This document shows, in pieces, positions 1 through 8,645 of a DNA stretch of 64,000 nt. Under the pieces are notes generated by a model. It did not search any database. It was not told where the DNA came from and saw only the letters and a program-made list of their open reading frames with translations. Position numbers and translations under genes: made by a program. Source of the DNA: Alphaproteobacteria bacterium (GTDB taxonomy: Bacteria; Pseudomonadota; Alphaproteobacteria; UBA6615); contig JAJFJA010000019.1 in assembly GCA_021774445.1 (NCBI GenBank), positions 62,001-126,000 of the forward strand, in the 5' to 3' direction. The number at the start of each line of letters is the position of its first letter. Position 1 is the first letter of the stretch.

Positions 1-281
1 AGTTCGTCGAGTTGGCGTTCCATAAGCGCCGTGACCTGCAATTCGAAGCACGAATGGTGACCCTGCTGCGGCAAACAGCGCGGCCACCGATTTATGTCGG
101 GCATGGCGTTGTGTTCGTTCACGCGGTCGAGGGCGAGGCAATCTACGGGTATGGACAGCGGGAGATCACCCTCAAGGCCGGTGACAGCTTGAGCCTAGAC
201 GCGGAGCTGAGCCACGGATTCAGGCGGGTTTTGACGCCGCGGTTCCGCTTCCTCACCGTACAAGCGGAGCGGCGGCGGTGA
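1..281 (+). CDS. XRE/cupin-type regulator, C-terminal fragment (5' end outside window)
   Basis: The reading frame is open to the left edge (first full codon at base 3), so this is the 3' end of a longer gene and the TTG at 12 is unlikely to be the real start. The visible ~90 residues look like a small beta-barrel: a GHGVVFVHAVEGEA strand pair, an AGDSLSLDAELSHGFR turn, and a closing strand. This matches the cupin sensor half of helix-turn-helix/cupin regulators, but the HTH part is not in view, so the regulator assignment is inferred. The stop overlaps the next GTG start by 4 bp, implying co-transcription and translational coupling with the M29-like gene. Confidence 0.6.
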   Translation, partial: FVELAFHKRRDLQFEARMVTLLRQTARPPIYVGHGVVFVHAVEGEAIYGYGQREITLKAGDSLSLDAELSHGFRRVLTPRFRFLTVQAERRR

Positions 282-1366
282 CGGATGCGGGAGCCCTTGC
301 GGAGGGGGCGCGCAATCTGCTGCTCAACTGCGCCGACTTAACGGCCGGCCAGACCGTGCTGGTCCTCGCCGAGGATCCGGCTCTGGGCTGGTATGACGCC
401 GAGGCGCCGAGGGCGGTGGCCGAAGAAGCCCGGAGACTGGGGATGGTATCCACGCTGGTAGGGGTCGGCGACCCGGCGGACCGTCCCGACCGCGGCGTGG
501 CGGAGGCCATTGCCGAGCATGACTGCACGGTTTTCTTTGCCCGCATCGGCGATCAGGACCGGTTCTCAAGCCCGATACCGGGCCGGACAGCCGTCATGTG
601 TTATGCCCGCGATGCCGACATGCTGGGATCTGCCTACGGTCGGGCCTCCCACCATGCGTTTCATGAATTGAAGGAAGCGATCGACGAGGTCTTGCTGAAC
701 GCCAAGCGGATCGAGATCACTTGTCGGCGCGGTACGGCGTATGCCGGCGTTGCCTCAGAAGAGACCCAGACATGGCGAAGCGACACGTCCGTGCGACGGT
801 TTCCGCTGGGCGTGCCGTTGCCGATGAGCGCGTCAGACTTCTCGGGTCGGCTGGCCCTGGTCGAGTATCTAACGCCGACGGGCTCCAGATCGTATGAGCC
901 GGCATATGTGGCATTTGACGGCCCGCTATTTGCGGAGATCGAGCGCGGCCGAATCGTCGGTTTTACCGGCGACCCCGCGGAGGTGGCTCGGGCGCAAGAG
1001 CACTATCAGCGAATCGCGGACAAGTTCGGTATCGAGCGGGACGTGGTCCATTCATGGCATGCGGGAATCCATCCCGGATGCGCCTATGTCGCCGGCGTGG
1101 CTGAGAATCCGGATCGCTGGTCGAACACCGTGTTCACCAATCCGCGGTTCGTTCACTTCCACACTTGTGGGGATTATGCCCCCGGCGAGATCTGCCTGAT
1201 GGTGCTGGATCAGACAATCTCGGTCGACGGCGTCACGCTGTGGGATCATGGCCGACTTCGCCCGGAAGCACTGCCCGAGACGAAGGTCTGTCTGGATAAC
1301 TGGCCGGAACTGAATGCTCTTTTTGCCCAGCCATCAGACCTGATCGGGCTGGCGGACGACCGATAG
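278..1366 (+). CDS. M29 aminopeptidase-like metalloprotein
   Basis: A 362-residue soluble protein whose N-terminus (acidic helix, then AGQTVLVLAEDPALGWYDA) resembles aminopeptidase T (M29) and 2,5-dihydroxypyridine dioxygenase-like proteins. Candidate metal-binding residues cluster in the C-terminal third: HAGIHPGC near residue 262 and FVHFHTCGDYAPGE near residue 291. The full M29 ligand set cannot be confirmed by eye, so peptidase activity is uncertain and a related metal-dependent hydrolase or dioxygenase is possible. It starts at a GTG that overlaps the stop of the upstream cupin regulator (GTGA), so the two form an operon. The regulator may sense a substrate or product of this enzyme. Confidence 0.6.
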   Translation: MTDAGALAEGARNLLLNCADLTAGQTVLVLAEDPALGWYDAEAPRAVAEEARRLGMVSTLVGVGDPADRPDRGVAEAIAEHDCTVFFARIGDQDRFSSPIPGRTAVMCYARDADMLGSAYGRASHHAFHELKEAIDEVLLNAKRIEITCRRGTAYAGVASEETQTWRSDTSVRRFPLGVPLPMSASDFSGRLALVEYLTPTGSRSYEPAYVAFDGPLFAEIERGRIVGFTGDPAEVARAQEHYQRIADKFGIERDVVHSWHAGIHPGCAYVAGVAENPDRWSNTVFTNPRFVHFHTCGDYAPGEICLMVLDQTISVDGVTLWDHGRLRPEALPETKVCLDNWPELNALFAQPSDLIGLADDR

Positions 1367-1389
1367 TCGAGAGAAACTCGCCAACGTCC

Positions 1390-1421
1390 GCGCCCGGACG
1401 GTACGGGACCGATCCGGGCGC
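1390..1421. terminator. Long GC-rich intergenic hairpin between convergent genes
   Basis: GCGCCCGGA (1390-1398) pairs perfectly with TCCGGGCGC (1413-1421). Inside it, CGGT (1399-1402) pairs with ACCG (1408-1411) around an ACGGG loop, leaving one bulged A. It lies 24 bp after the plus-strand stop at 1366 and just before the minus-strand stop at 1431. That placement fits a bidirectional transcription barrier or 3'-end stabiliser. No U-tract follows on either strand, so it is not a standard intrinsic terminator. Confidence 0.45.
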
Positions 1422-1430
1422 CGGTTGACG

Positions 1431-1745
1431 CTAGAAGTGCTCTGGGTTCCCCGGAACAATCTTACTGATGGTACCGGCCGGATTGCCGTCCGGTCCGATA
1501 TAGGTGAACTTGCCGGGCTCGTAAGCGATCTTCCAGTTGCCTTCCGGGCCGTCTTGCCAGTTCACGAAGTAGCCGTCAGTGCTGATCTCCAACTCGCCTT
1601 TCAGAGTCGGACCGTCGGGCAGCCTCATATGAGCGGCTCGGGCGGAGGGATAATAGACAATCGCCTCGGTACTCTTGCCAATGTCTACATAGTGCGTCGA
1701 GCCGACCATCAGTGTCGGTAGTGTGTCACCGGAAAGCGTCGTCAT
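1431..1745 (-). CDS. Small conserved hypothetical protein, divergent from MarR regulator
   Basis: A 104-residue soluble protein without a signal peptide or transmembrane segment. It is rich in beta-strand-like sequence with repeated D-G turns (STDGYFVNWQDGPEGNWKIAYEPGKFTY split over two strands) and ends in an EHF tail. I do not recognise a named family; it resembles small single-domain stress or lipid-binding-like folds only in general character. An AGGAAG Shine-Dalgarno lies about 5 nt before the ATG at 1745. It is divergent from the MarR gene, and the shared 170-bp gap holds two MarR-type operators, so it is the most likely regulated target besides the regulator itself. Confidence 0.7.
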   Translation of the reverse strand: MTTLSGDTLPTLMVGSTHYVDIGKSTEAIVYYPSARAAHMRLPDGPTLKGELEISTDGYFVNWQDGPEGNWKIAYEPGKFTYIGPDGNPAGTISKIVPGNPEHF

Positions 1746-1858
1746 GTGTCTTCCTTTCTGTGCTTAGAGGATGATGTCGCAACGGATCGCCTTAGACCGC
1801 CTAGCGCCGCGCCCAAGAAACTGCCGCTTGCTCATGCGGCACCGAGGATTATTTTTTA

Positions 1859-1873
1859 GTCAAGTAACTTGAC
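1859..1873. promoter_or_regulatory. MarR-type operator site 1 (GTCAAG-N3-CTTGAC)
   Basis: A perfect inverted repeat with 6-bp arms and spacer TAA. It has exactly the same arms as the second site at 1896-1910, 37 bp away centre to centre (about 3.5 helical turns). It sits between the divergent small protein gene and the MarR gene. The size and symmetry fit a MarR dimer site; assignment to this MarR protein is inferred from position. Confidence 0.65.
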
Positions 1874-1895
1874 GTTAAGCTGCGAAGGCGACACT

Positions 1896-1910
1896 GTCAA
1901 GATACTTGAC
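1896..1910. promoter_or_regulatory. MarR-type operator site 2 (GTCAAG-N3-CTTGAC)
   Basis: The second copy of the same perfect 6-bp-arm inverted repeat, with spacer ATA. It ends 3 bp before a possible ATG at 1914 and 21 bp before the preferred MarR start at 1932. Bound protein would block transcription start or early elongation of the regulator gene, as expected for autorepression. Confidence 0.65.
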
Positions 1911-1931
1911 GATATGGACGACGAGAACCCG

Positions 1932-2384
1932 ATGGAACCAACAAGGAAACAACCAGAACTGATCGACCATATCGGCTGGGACCTCTGGCGCGCGACCGAC
2001 TCTTGGGTACGCCGTTTCACTCAGGCGATGGTCGATCGAGGCTACTTTTGGTTCGGGGAAGCCCGCGGCGGTTTGATCCAACACATCGGCCCCGGCGGTG
2101 TTCCGCAGACTGCATTGGCGGCAAGAGCGGGGATGACGAAACAAGCCGTGCAGCAACATCTCGACGACCTGGTGAAGGACAGCGTGGTGGAGCGAATACC
2201 CGACCCCCTGGATGCGCGCCGCAAGTGGGTCCAATTCACCGCCGACGGTATTCTGGCCTTCGAGACCGCGAACGAGATCAAAAGGGCGATCGAGGCCGAT
2301 TATCAGCGGCTGATGGGCAAGGCGGCGTTCGACGGAATGAAGCGTTCACTGGCCCTCATTATCGCGGACACGGATCGGTCGTAA
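1932..2384 (+). CDS. MarR-family winged-helix transcriptional regulator
   Basis: About 150 residues from ATG 1932. The frame stays open upstream, with an alternative ATG at 1914 pressed against the operator. An N-terminal dimerisation helix (HIGWDLWRATDSW) is followed by the winged helix: TALAARAGMTKQAVQQHLDD is the recognition region and IPDPLDARRKWVQFT is the wing with its usual DxRxK-like turn. A long C-terminal helix (NEIKRAIEADYQRLMG) completes the dimer interface. Two identical GTCAAG-N3-CTTGAC palindromes lie directly upstream, supporting autoregulation and control of the divergent gene at 1431-1745. The ligand cannot be told from sequence. Confidence 0.88.
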   Translation: MEPTRKQPELIDHIGWDLWRATDSWVRRFTQAMVDRGYFWFGEARGGLIQHIGPGGVPQTALAARAGMTKQAVQQHLDDLVKDSVVERIPDPLDARRKWVQFTADGILAFETANEIKRAIEADYQRLMGKAAFDGMKRSLALIIADTDRS

Positions 2385-2725
2385 GTTGCCGCAAGAGCGG
2401 TAGTTCAAACCCTGCTCGCAACCGCAAGCAACATGCGGTCCGGACCTCCGATTGAGAAATTCGTCGGTGTTGGGGGCTAGCCAGCGCCGCTGTTCATGTT
2501 TTATACTCCTGGTCGCTTGAGTTGGGCACTTGAGCTTTTGAAAACCCGTCACCGCACTCGGTGACCGCTTAGACGGTCGCAGATCGTGCGCTCCACCTGC
2601 AGACTACGGTCGCGGGCCTGGAAACGGGCCGCCCCGGCGGAACAGACCTGTTTCGTCCGAACTTTGTTTGACTAGAGCGTGTGCCGGCACCGCTTTGTGC
2701 CGTGCAGCGGTAGTGGTGACTTTGC
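2385..2725. other. 341-bp gap between MarR gene and ABC exporter
   Basis: No convincing coding sequence. The one clear structure is a perfect 7-bp hairpin GTCACCG-CACT-CGGTGAC at 2548-2565 without a U-run, which may end MarR transcription or form part of the exporter leader. No good -35/-10 pair was found for the exporter, which starts at GTG 2726 with a weak ribosome binding site. Confidence 0.4.
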
Positions 2726-4594
2726 GTGACTGAAAAGACAGCCGCGGCTGCAAGAAGCAGCGTCGGCCCGCCGGCTATTCCGAGCCGGGGCGGAACATTG
2801 ACGCGGATATTCGCCTTGGCAATGCATTACCGCTGGCGGTTTGCCGTTGCGGTACCCGCTGCCATCGTCGCGGCCCTGTTCCAGGTCCTGATTCCGCGGT
2901 TTCTGGGACGCTCGGTGGATGAAGCACAGGGATTGCTAGCGGGTGCCGAAGCCACCGTTTCCGAAGCACAGGCCGCCCTTTGGGGAACAGCGGCGCTGCT
3001 GCTGGTCGTCGCGATCTTACGCGGCTTGTTCACTATGCTGCACAACTATCAGGGCGAGGCGATCGGCCAATGCATCGCCTATGAACTGCGCCTGGCCTAT
3101 TACGACAAACTCCAAAGGCTGGGCTTCAGTTTTCATGATCGGGTCCATACGGGCGAGCTGATTACGCGCGGCATGCTGGATATCGAGGGCGTCCGCAATT
3201 TCATCGACCAGGGCGTCATCCGAGTCATCGTACTGGTGCTGCTGCTGGTGATTGGCAGTGTTCGTCTATTCGGTATCGATGTGGCCCTCGGGTTGTTGGC
3301 CCTAAGCTTTGTGCCGTTCGTCAGTTGGCGCGCCATAGTGGCGCGGTTCCAGTTGCGCTGGAGCTGGCACGAACTGCAGGAGCGACTGGGGCGCCTGACT
3401 CAGGCGATGGAAGAGAATCTGGGCGGCATTCGCGTGGTTCGGGCGTTCATGGCCCAGGACCACGAGATGGCGAAATTCGACATCGCGTCGGACTCGGCGC
3501 GAGAACTGGCGAGTCGACGGATCGGTATCCGCTTCCGGAATACATCGCTGATGACATTCGCCTATTTCCTAGCCATGGCTCTGGTGCTTTGGGCGGGCGG
3601 CCTGAAGGTCATGGCCGGCGTAATGAGCGTCGGTCAACTCACCGAGTTCCTGGCGTATATGGCGATCCTACAGGCGCCGGTGCGGCAAGTAGGGATGATG
3701 GTCAATTCGATCGCGCGCGCCTCGACGTCGGGTGGCCGCTTGTTCGAGATCCTGGACCTTGAGCCAACGATCAAGGAGAAACCGGACGCGCCGGACCTTC
3801 GGATCTCGGCAGGAGAGCTGCGATTCGAGCATGTGGACTTCGCCTATGGCGAGGGAGAGAACGCCCGGCAAGTCCTGTTCGACATAAACTTCACCCTGCG
3901 CCGCGGCCAGACGCTGGGCATCGTCGGCCCACCCGGGAGCGGCAAGTCGACTATCGCGCATTTGATTCCGCGCTATTACGACGTCACGGGTGGGAGGATT
4001 CTGATCGACGGGCAGGATATTCGTGACGTTACACTAGAATCGCTGCGGCATGGGGCAATTGTGGTGCAGCAAGATCCGTTCCTGTTCACGGCGGCGATCG
4101 AAAACAATGTGGCCTACGGCGACCCGTGGGCGGACCGTTATCGCATCGCGGGCGCGACCGACGCGGCGCAACTGCACCGATACATAGGCCAATTGCCGAT
4201 GGGCTATCAATCGCTGGTCGGCGAACGCGGTGTATCGCTGTCCGGTGGACAACGACAACGACTGACTATCGCCAGAAGTGTCCTGCTGGCACCAACAATC
4301 ATAGCCTTCGACGATTCAACGGCGTCTGTGGACGCGGCCACCGAGCAGCGCATTCGGACGGCGCTCGGTGAACGCAAAAAGGAGCAAACGACGATTATCA
4401 TCGCACACAGGCTGAGTTCACTTATGCACGCCGACGAAATCCTTTTCATTCAGGATGGGCGCATTATCGAGCGCGGCGACCATGCCGCCCTGCTGGCTCA
4501 GCGCGGCCATTATAACGACCTCCACAGACTACAGATGCAGGATTCCGATGACACCGACGATCCGTCGACAGTCGGTGAGGTGCGGGCGTCATGA
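2726..4594 (+). CDS. ABC exporter half-transporter A (degenerate Walker B)
   Basis: 622 residues: a six-helix exporter membrane domain (about 30-330) and an ATPase domain (about 370-600). The ATPase has Walker A GPPGSGKST near residue 402, canonical signature LSGGQRQR near 505, Walker B TIIAFDDSTASVD near 528, and switch His in IIIAHRLSS. The residue after the Walker B Asp is Asp instead of the catalytic Glu, as in the non-hydrolysing site of heterodimeric exporters such as TM287/288. It overlaps the following half-transporter by 4 bp (ATGA), so the two are translated together and almost certainly form one heterodimer. The substrate is unknown; drugs or lipids are typical for this class. Confidence 0.92.
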   Translation: MTEKTAAAARSSVGPPAIPSRGGTLTRIFALAMHYRWRFAVAVPAAIVAALFQVLIPRFLGRSVDEAQGLLAGAEATVSEAQAALWGTAALLLVVAILRGLFTMLHNYQGEAIGQCIAYELRLAYYDKLQRLGFSFHDRVHTGELITRGMLDIEGVRNFIDQGVIRVIVLVLLLVIGSVRLFGIDVALGLLALSFVPFVSWRAIVARFQLRWSWHELQERLGRLTQAMEENLGGIRVVRAFMAQDHEMAKFDIASDSARELASRRIGIRFRNTSLMTFAYFLAMALVLWAGGLKVMAGVMSVGQLTEFLAYMAILQAPVRQVGMMVNSIARASTSGGRLFEILDLEPTIKEKPDAPDLRISAGELRFEHVDFAYGEGENARQVLFDINFTLRRGQTLGIVGPPGSGKSTIAHLIPRYYDVTGGRILIDGQDIRDVTLESLRHGAIVVQQDPFLFTAAIENNVAYGDPWADRYRIAGATDAAQLHRYIGQLPMGYQSLVGERGVSLSGGQRQRLTIARSVLLAPTIIAFDDSTASVDAATEQRIRTALGERKKEQTTIIIAHRLSSLMHADEILFIQDGRIIERGDHAALLAQRGHYNDLHRLQMQDSDDTDDPSTVGEVRAS

Positions 4595-6462
4595 CAGCGG
4601 TATCAGGTGCCACCCTGCGAGACGGCGGAAACCGGCCACCCCGCGCCGAGGTCGGCTCCGAGGCGGACGTCGACGAGCAAATATTCGGGGCGCTCTTCGA
4701 TGGCAAGGTGGTGCGGCGCTTTGGTGCCTTCGTCAGGCCCTACGCGGGCCGACTCTATTTGGCGATGGGCGCCGTGCTGGTGTTCACCCTGACACAGCTG
4801 GCAATACCCCTGACGATCCGGCGGGCGATCGACGATGCATTACTGGCCGAGGAACCCAGCCGATCCCTGCTCGGCATCGTAACGCTGGGCCTGGTCGCGG
4901 TCATTAGCATCAACTTCGTGGCTAACTTCGTGCAGCTGATTATCGTCGGACGTACTGCCGAGCATGTCCTGTTTGACATGCGCCGGGCCATGTACGCCCA
5001 TTTGCAACATGTTTCCCTATCATTCATGGACAAAACCCAAGTCGGCCGGCTGATGTCCCGGCTGCAGGGTGACGTCAATGCCTTGCAGGAATTCCTAGAG
5101 ACTTCGGTCTTTGCGATCGGCGACCTGGTCTTGTTGGCCGGTATTGTTGCCGTGTTGTTGGCATTGGATTGGAAACTCGGGCTATTGACACTTGCCGTCG
5201 TGCCGACATTGTTTGCGGTCCGTGTGGTCTGGCTGCCGCGCGCCCGCAAGGCGTTTCTGCGGGCAAGAGAGACAAGCTCCTTGGTCAACGGTGCGTTGGC
5301 GGAGAGTATCAACGGCGTCCGTACGGTCCAGGGAATGGCGCGGGAAAGCGTGAACTTCCAGCTGTTCGACGACCGGTCATATGAGAATCTTCAGACCCAT
5401 CTCAAAGCGTCCCAGTTCGCCCAAGTGATGGTCCCGACAGTCGATACGTTGACCGGGTTTGCCATGGCGGTGGTGGTTATCGTCGGCGGCAATTTGGTGC
5501 TGAACGATACCCTCGATGTCGGCGTCATGGTGGCGTTCATGTTCTATGTGCAGCGGTTCTTCGATCCCATTCGATCTTTGACCATGCAATACAGCGTGAT
5601 GCAGCGAGCCATGGCTTCGGGGCAGAGGGTCTTCGAGGTCCTTGATGTGCCGGTGGACATCACCGACGCCCCCGATGCGCGGGATCTGCGCGACGCCGAC
5701 GGCTCGGTCGAGTTCCGCAACGTGACCTTCGGTTATGCTCCCGGGCAGCCGGTGCTCAAGAATGTGTCCTTCCGGGTCAAATCAGGAGAAACGGTCGCAC
5801 TTGTCGGACCCACCGGTTCCGGCAAAACCAGCACGATGGCCCTGGTCCACCGGTTCTACGATGTCTGGGACGGCGCGGTGCTGGTCGGCGGCGAGGACGT
5901 CCGAAACGTCACGCAGGACTCCCTCGGCCGGGCGGTCGCGATGGTCCTGCAAGAACCCTATCTGTTCAGCGGGACGGTCGCCGCAAACATCCGCTATCGG
6001 GAATCCGAGGCCAGCCAAGAGACCGTTGAGCGCGCGGCACGCACCGTGGGCGCGCATGATTTCATCATGCAGCTGCCGGACGGCTATGAGACGTTGTTGG
6101 AGCAGCGGGGGAGCAACCTGTCGCTCGGCCAGCGCCAGCTTATCAGCTTCGCCCGAGCGATCGTGGCCGATGCCAAGATCCTGGTCCTGGACGAGGCAAC
6201 GGCGAGCATCGACAGCTATACCGAGAGGCAGATCCAAACCGCGCTAAAACGGTTGTTGGATGGGCGCACCGCCCTGGTGATCGCGCATCGCCTGGCGACG
6301 ATCCGTGGTGCCGATAAGATCATCGTTCTTCAGGACGGTGAGGTAATCGAGAGCGGCGACCATCAGACGCTCATAGCCCGGCGTGGTCTTTATGCAAAGC
6401 TCTACGCCATGAACTATGCGTCCTTCGACGATCTAGCCGAAGACCTGAAAGGCCCGGCCTAG
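4591..6462 (+). CDS. ABC exporter half-transporter B (catalytic Walker B, altered signature)
   Basis: 623 residues with the same layout as its partner. An N-terminal extension of about 40 residues precedes six membrane helices, then an ATPase with Walker A GPTGSGKTS near residue 405, signature LSLGQRQ near 509, Walker B ILVLDEATASID near 534 with the catalytic Glu, and IAHRLAT switch His. Its signature has Leu in place of the first Gly of LSGGQ. In the heterodimer this altered signature faces the degenerate Walker site of subunit A, while its own intact Walker site faces subunit A's perfect LSGGQ. That is the expected one-active-site arrangement. Confidence 0.92.
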   Translation: MTAVSGATLRDGGNRPPRAEVGSEADVDEQIFGALFDGKVVRRFGAFVRPYAGRLYLAMGAVLVFTLTQLAIPLTIRRAIDDALLAEEPSRSLLGIVTLGLVAVISINFVANFVQLIIVGRTAEHVLFDMRRAMYAHLQHVSLSFMDKTQVGRLMSRLQGDVNALQEFLETSVFAIGDLVLLAGIVAVLLALDWKLGLLTLAVVPTLFAVRVVWLPRARKAFLRARETSSLVNGALAESINGVRTVQGMARESVNFQLFDDRSYENLQTHLKASQFAQVMVPTVDTLTGFAMAVVVIVGGNLVLNDTLDVGVMVAFMFYVQRFFDPIRSLTMQYSVMQRAMASGQRVFEVLDVPVDITDAPDARDLRDADGSVEFRNVTFGYAPGQPVLKNVSFRVKSGETVALVGPTGSGKTSTMALVHRFYDVWDGAVLVGGEDVRNVTQDSLGRAVAMVLQEPYLFSGTVAANIRYRESEASQETVERAARTVGAHDFIMQLPDGYETLLEQRGSNLSLGQRQLISFARAIVADAKILVLDEATASIDSYTERQIQTALKRLLDGRTALVIAHRLATIRGADKIIVLQDGEVIESGDHQTLIARRGLYAKLYAMNYASFDDLAEDLKGPA

Positions 6463-6469
6463 CTAGGCC
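6456..6469. terminator. Palindrome GGCCTAGCTAGGCC at the exporter operon end
   Basis: A perfect 14-bp palindrome that contains the TAG stop of the second half-transporter. It is followed within 40 bp by interrupted T-runs (CCTTTTCGCTATTTTTCTGCC). It may act as a weak terminator, but a palindrome without a loop must lose its central pairs to fold, so confidence is low. Confidence 0.3.
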
Positions 6470-6571
6470 TTCTCTCTAGTCCTTTTCGCTATTTTTCTGC
6501 CTTTTTCACCTAATCCAATAAGTTCTGCGCGATCTCACAAATCTTTAACTAATACGCGGCATCTTTGCGGG

Positions 6572-7027
6572 ATGAGCGTAGAGGGTGGCAGTGCGGGCGG
6601 CGACCTGGGCGCGCGGATCAAGCGACCGCGCCTGAAGGCGCTGTATCGCCTATGGGAGGACCGGTGCGACGGCAATGCAATGCCGAGCTGGGAACGGTTC
6701 GATATTCTGGAAATGCGCGAATGGATCGGCAATTTGAGCCTGCTCGAGGTCGTGCACGAGCCATTGGACATGGTTTACCGGGTGTTCTCAACCCGTGTTT
6801 CCGAGCATCTGCGGCGGGAACTAACCGGTCGATGGCTGAGCGAATCCGAACACCTCGTGCCGAAGTCCGTTCGAGATTGCTACTACGAGGTAGTCGCTAC
6901 TCGGAAGCCAATAATGCAGCATCTGGACGATCTCAGCGACGATGGCCAAGTCGTTGTTCTAGAACGACTTGTACTGCCGATGTCGGAAGACGGCAAACAG
7001 GTAAACATGATCCTGGTCGGGTATTAG
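6572..7027 (+). CDS. PAS_5-family sensor-like protein 1
   Basis: 151 residues. It fits the PAS_5 pattern common in Alphaproteobacteria: a W-x-R region (LYRLWEDRCDGNAMPSWERF), an ILEMREWIGNLSLLEV core, a YRVFSTRVSEHLRRELTGRW segment (the usual fG-T-x-G-x-dLTGk stretch), and a C-terminal LVLPMSEDG strand followed by VNMILVGY. No output domain is present, so it probably works through a partner or binds a small ligand. A second PAS_5 gene follows 95 bp downstream in the same direction. The two share layout but differ strongly in sequence, so they are old paralogues. The role is unknown. Confidence 0.7.
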   Translation: MSVEGGSAGGDLGARIKRPRLKALYRLWEDRCDGNAMPSWERFDILEMREWIGNLSLLEVVHEPLDMVYRVFSTRVSEHLRRELTGRWLSESEHLVPKSVRDCYYEVVATRKPIMQHLDDLSDDGQVVVLERLVLPMSEDGKQVNMILVGY

Positions 7028-7122
7028 ATTGCGCTAAACATAGTTATAAAATCGCTATTAATCTTTGGTAAAGGGCCGCAGCGTAGCCTTTTGGGTCAAG
7101 CGGAATATTTCGCGGTAGGACC

Positions 7123-7638
7123 ATGGCAGCGCTGCAGGAAATTGCAGACGATCGGGATATTGTTAAGCGGCGGCGCATGCCTCTCGCAGAAATCCCTCAG
7201 GCAGATAAAGTTCTCGGAGAAGCGCTGGCGTATTGGCAATCACTGCGCCAAGATGGTCTGCTACCGTCGCGCGACGACGTCGATGTCTTGGACCTGCGCC
7301 CACTGGTCGGCAACATTCACTTGGTCGATGTCGGCGATGATCCATCCGACATAAGGTTTGGGCTTTATGGCACCAGAGTGCCGTTACAAAACTACAAAGA
7401 TTTCACCGGCAAGGGGCCGGGAATGGTCGGCTCGGCGGCATACTCACAAGCCGTGATGGAAGACTATAAGGCCGTGCAGGCAACCGGCACGCCTTGTTAC
7501 CAGCATATTGTCGCGCGGATCGATTATATCGTGCACAGCTATGCTCGGCTCATCCTGCCGCTGGCGGACGACGGCCGGCATGTAAACAAGCTGCTCGTCT
7601 GCATCAACGTGCGGCCATTCGAAGACCTCACGCCGTAG
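7123..7638 (+). CDS. PAS_5-family sensor-like protein 2
   Basis: 171 residues with a cleaner PAS_5 signature: ALAYWQSLRQDGLLPSRDDV, then LRPLVGNIHLVDVGDD, FGLYGTRVPLQNYKDFTGKG, and the closing ARLILPLADDGRHVNKLLV. It starts at ATG 7123 with AGGA very close upstream. There is no membrane segment or enzymatic output domain. Its 3' end overlaps the convergent GNAT-like gene by 11 bp. The pair of PAS_5 genes may be a small sensory unit, but nothing in the sequence shows the signal or partner. Confidence 0.72.
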   Translation: MAALQEIADDRDIVKRRRMPLAEIPQADKVLGEALAYWQSLRQDGLLPSRDDVDVLDLRPLVGNIHLVDVGDDPSDIRFGLYGTRVPLQNYKDFTGKGPGMVGSAAYSQAVMEDYKAVQATGTPCYQHIVARIDYIVHSYARLILPLADDGRHVNKLLVCINVRPFEDLTP

Positions 7639-8374
7639 GACGCAGCATTTCCTCGTTCGTTCCCTGGTTCTCGATTTCGCCCAATCCCGCTACCAGCTGT
7701 TGGAGTATCTTCTGCCGCTCGATGTAGCAGAGGTATAAGTACTCGTTCTGGCGGGTCGGCGGAAAATAACCGTCAACGCAGAGCTTGCTGTCGGGATAGC
7801 CATAGGACCGACCTTGGACGTTGTGCCTCATCAGGCTGCGCCGAACTAGGCCCGCGTGATAATTGGTTTCGAAGTTGCGCATACATAACGCTCGGCTGAG
7901 ATCCTTTATCAGACGAGCAGTGCCCGTGCCGCGGTATTTCGGATCGAGCCACATGACGCCGGAATAGCCGACAGATCCCCTCACCTCGAGGGTTAGACCC
8001 GGGATAAGAGCCAATTTTTGCGCATCTTCATTGATCGCCTGGAAGCCGTCGTCGTACCACAATCTTCCCGATCGCATCAGCGATACGAAGTCGTCCACGT
8101 TGAAGATACGGTCAGCATGGCACCCCACGGTATTGCCATCCAGGTCCTTCAAACGAAACCAAAATCCCTTGCCGCGAAGGTCATTGTAGCGGGGGTCGAA
8201 GGTGGGATTGTAACTTGGCCGGGCGCGCGAACCCGGCAGTTGGCTCGTCAACTCCGCCAAGCGTGAGAAATCCGTTTCGACCTCGATGTTCAAGTGCCGC
8301 CGGGCGACGCGTTCAAGCAACGCATCGATGCTTTCCTGGAGGATGCCGAATTCACGGTTGGTAAGCTGCTGCAT
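7628..8374 (-). CDS. GNAT-fold hypothetical protein
   Basis: About 248 residues from ATG 8374, which has AGGA 9 nt upstream; TTG and GTG codons lie just before it. The C-terminal half holds an acetyl-CoA-binding-like stretch, MWLDPKYRGTGTARLIKDLS, with the R-G-T-G turn typical of GNAT motif A, followed by a helix and a VRRSLMRHNVQGRSYGYP segment. The N-terminal half (long helix, then FWFRLKDLDGNTVG) has no clear match. The substrate is unknown. It ends tail-to-tail with the second PAS_5 gene. A conserved GNAT-like protein is the most that can be said. Confidence 0.6.
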   Translation of the reverse strand: MQQLTNREFGILQESIDALLERVARRHLNIEVETDFSRLAELTSQLPGSRARPSYNPTFDPRYNDLRGKGFWFRLKDLDGNTVGCHADRIFNVDDFVSLMRSGRLWYDDGFQAINEDAQKLALIPGLTLEVRGSVGYSGVMWLDPKYRGTGTARLIKDLSRALCMRNFETNYHAGLVRRSLMRHNVQGRSYGYPDSKLCVDGYFPPTRQNEYLYLCYIERQKILQQLVAGLGEIENQGTNEEMLRPTA

Positions 8375-8645
8375 CACGCACAATCCTTGACAGCGTGTGA
8401 AGCGGCCTACCTAGCCACCCTTACGGTCGGACAATCAGGCTCCCACATCGCGCCGACGCCTGTAAACTCATAACTAAGAGTCATCAGGGCCAATAACCGT
8501 ATTGGGTGGATCGCGGCGCGACTTGACTAAGCAATGCCACAAAATTGTTCCATCTTTCGAGGTATCGCTACCGAAAGTTGGCCAATTGGAATGAGTCCGC
8601 ATAACCTTCGCGCAAGATGCGGCGTTGCCATCACGACAGGTAGTC

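Noticed and set aside
2396..2425. tRNA T-arm-like TTCAAAC near 2403
   Set aside because: The flanking 5-bp stem does not pair and no acceptor or anticodon arm is present.
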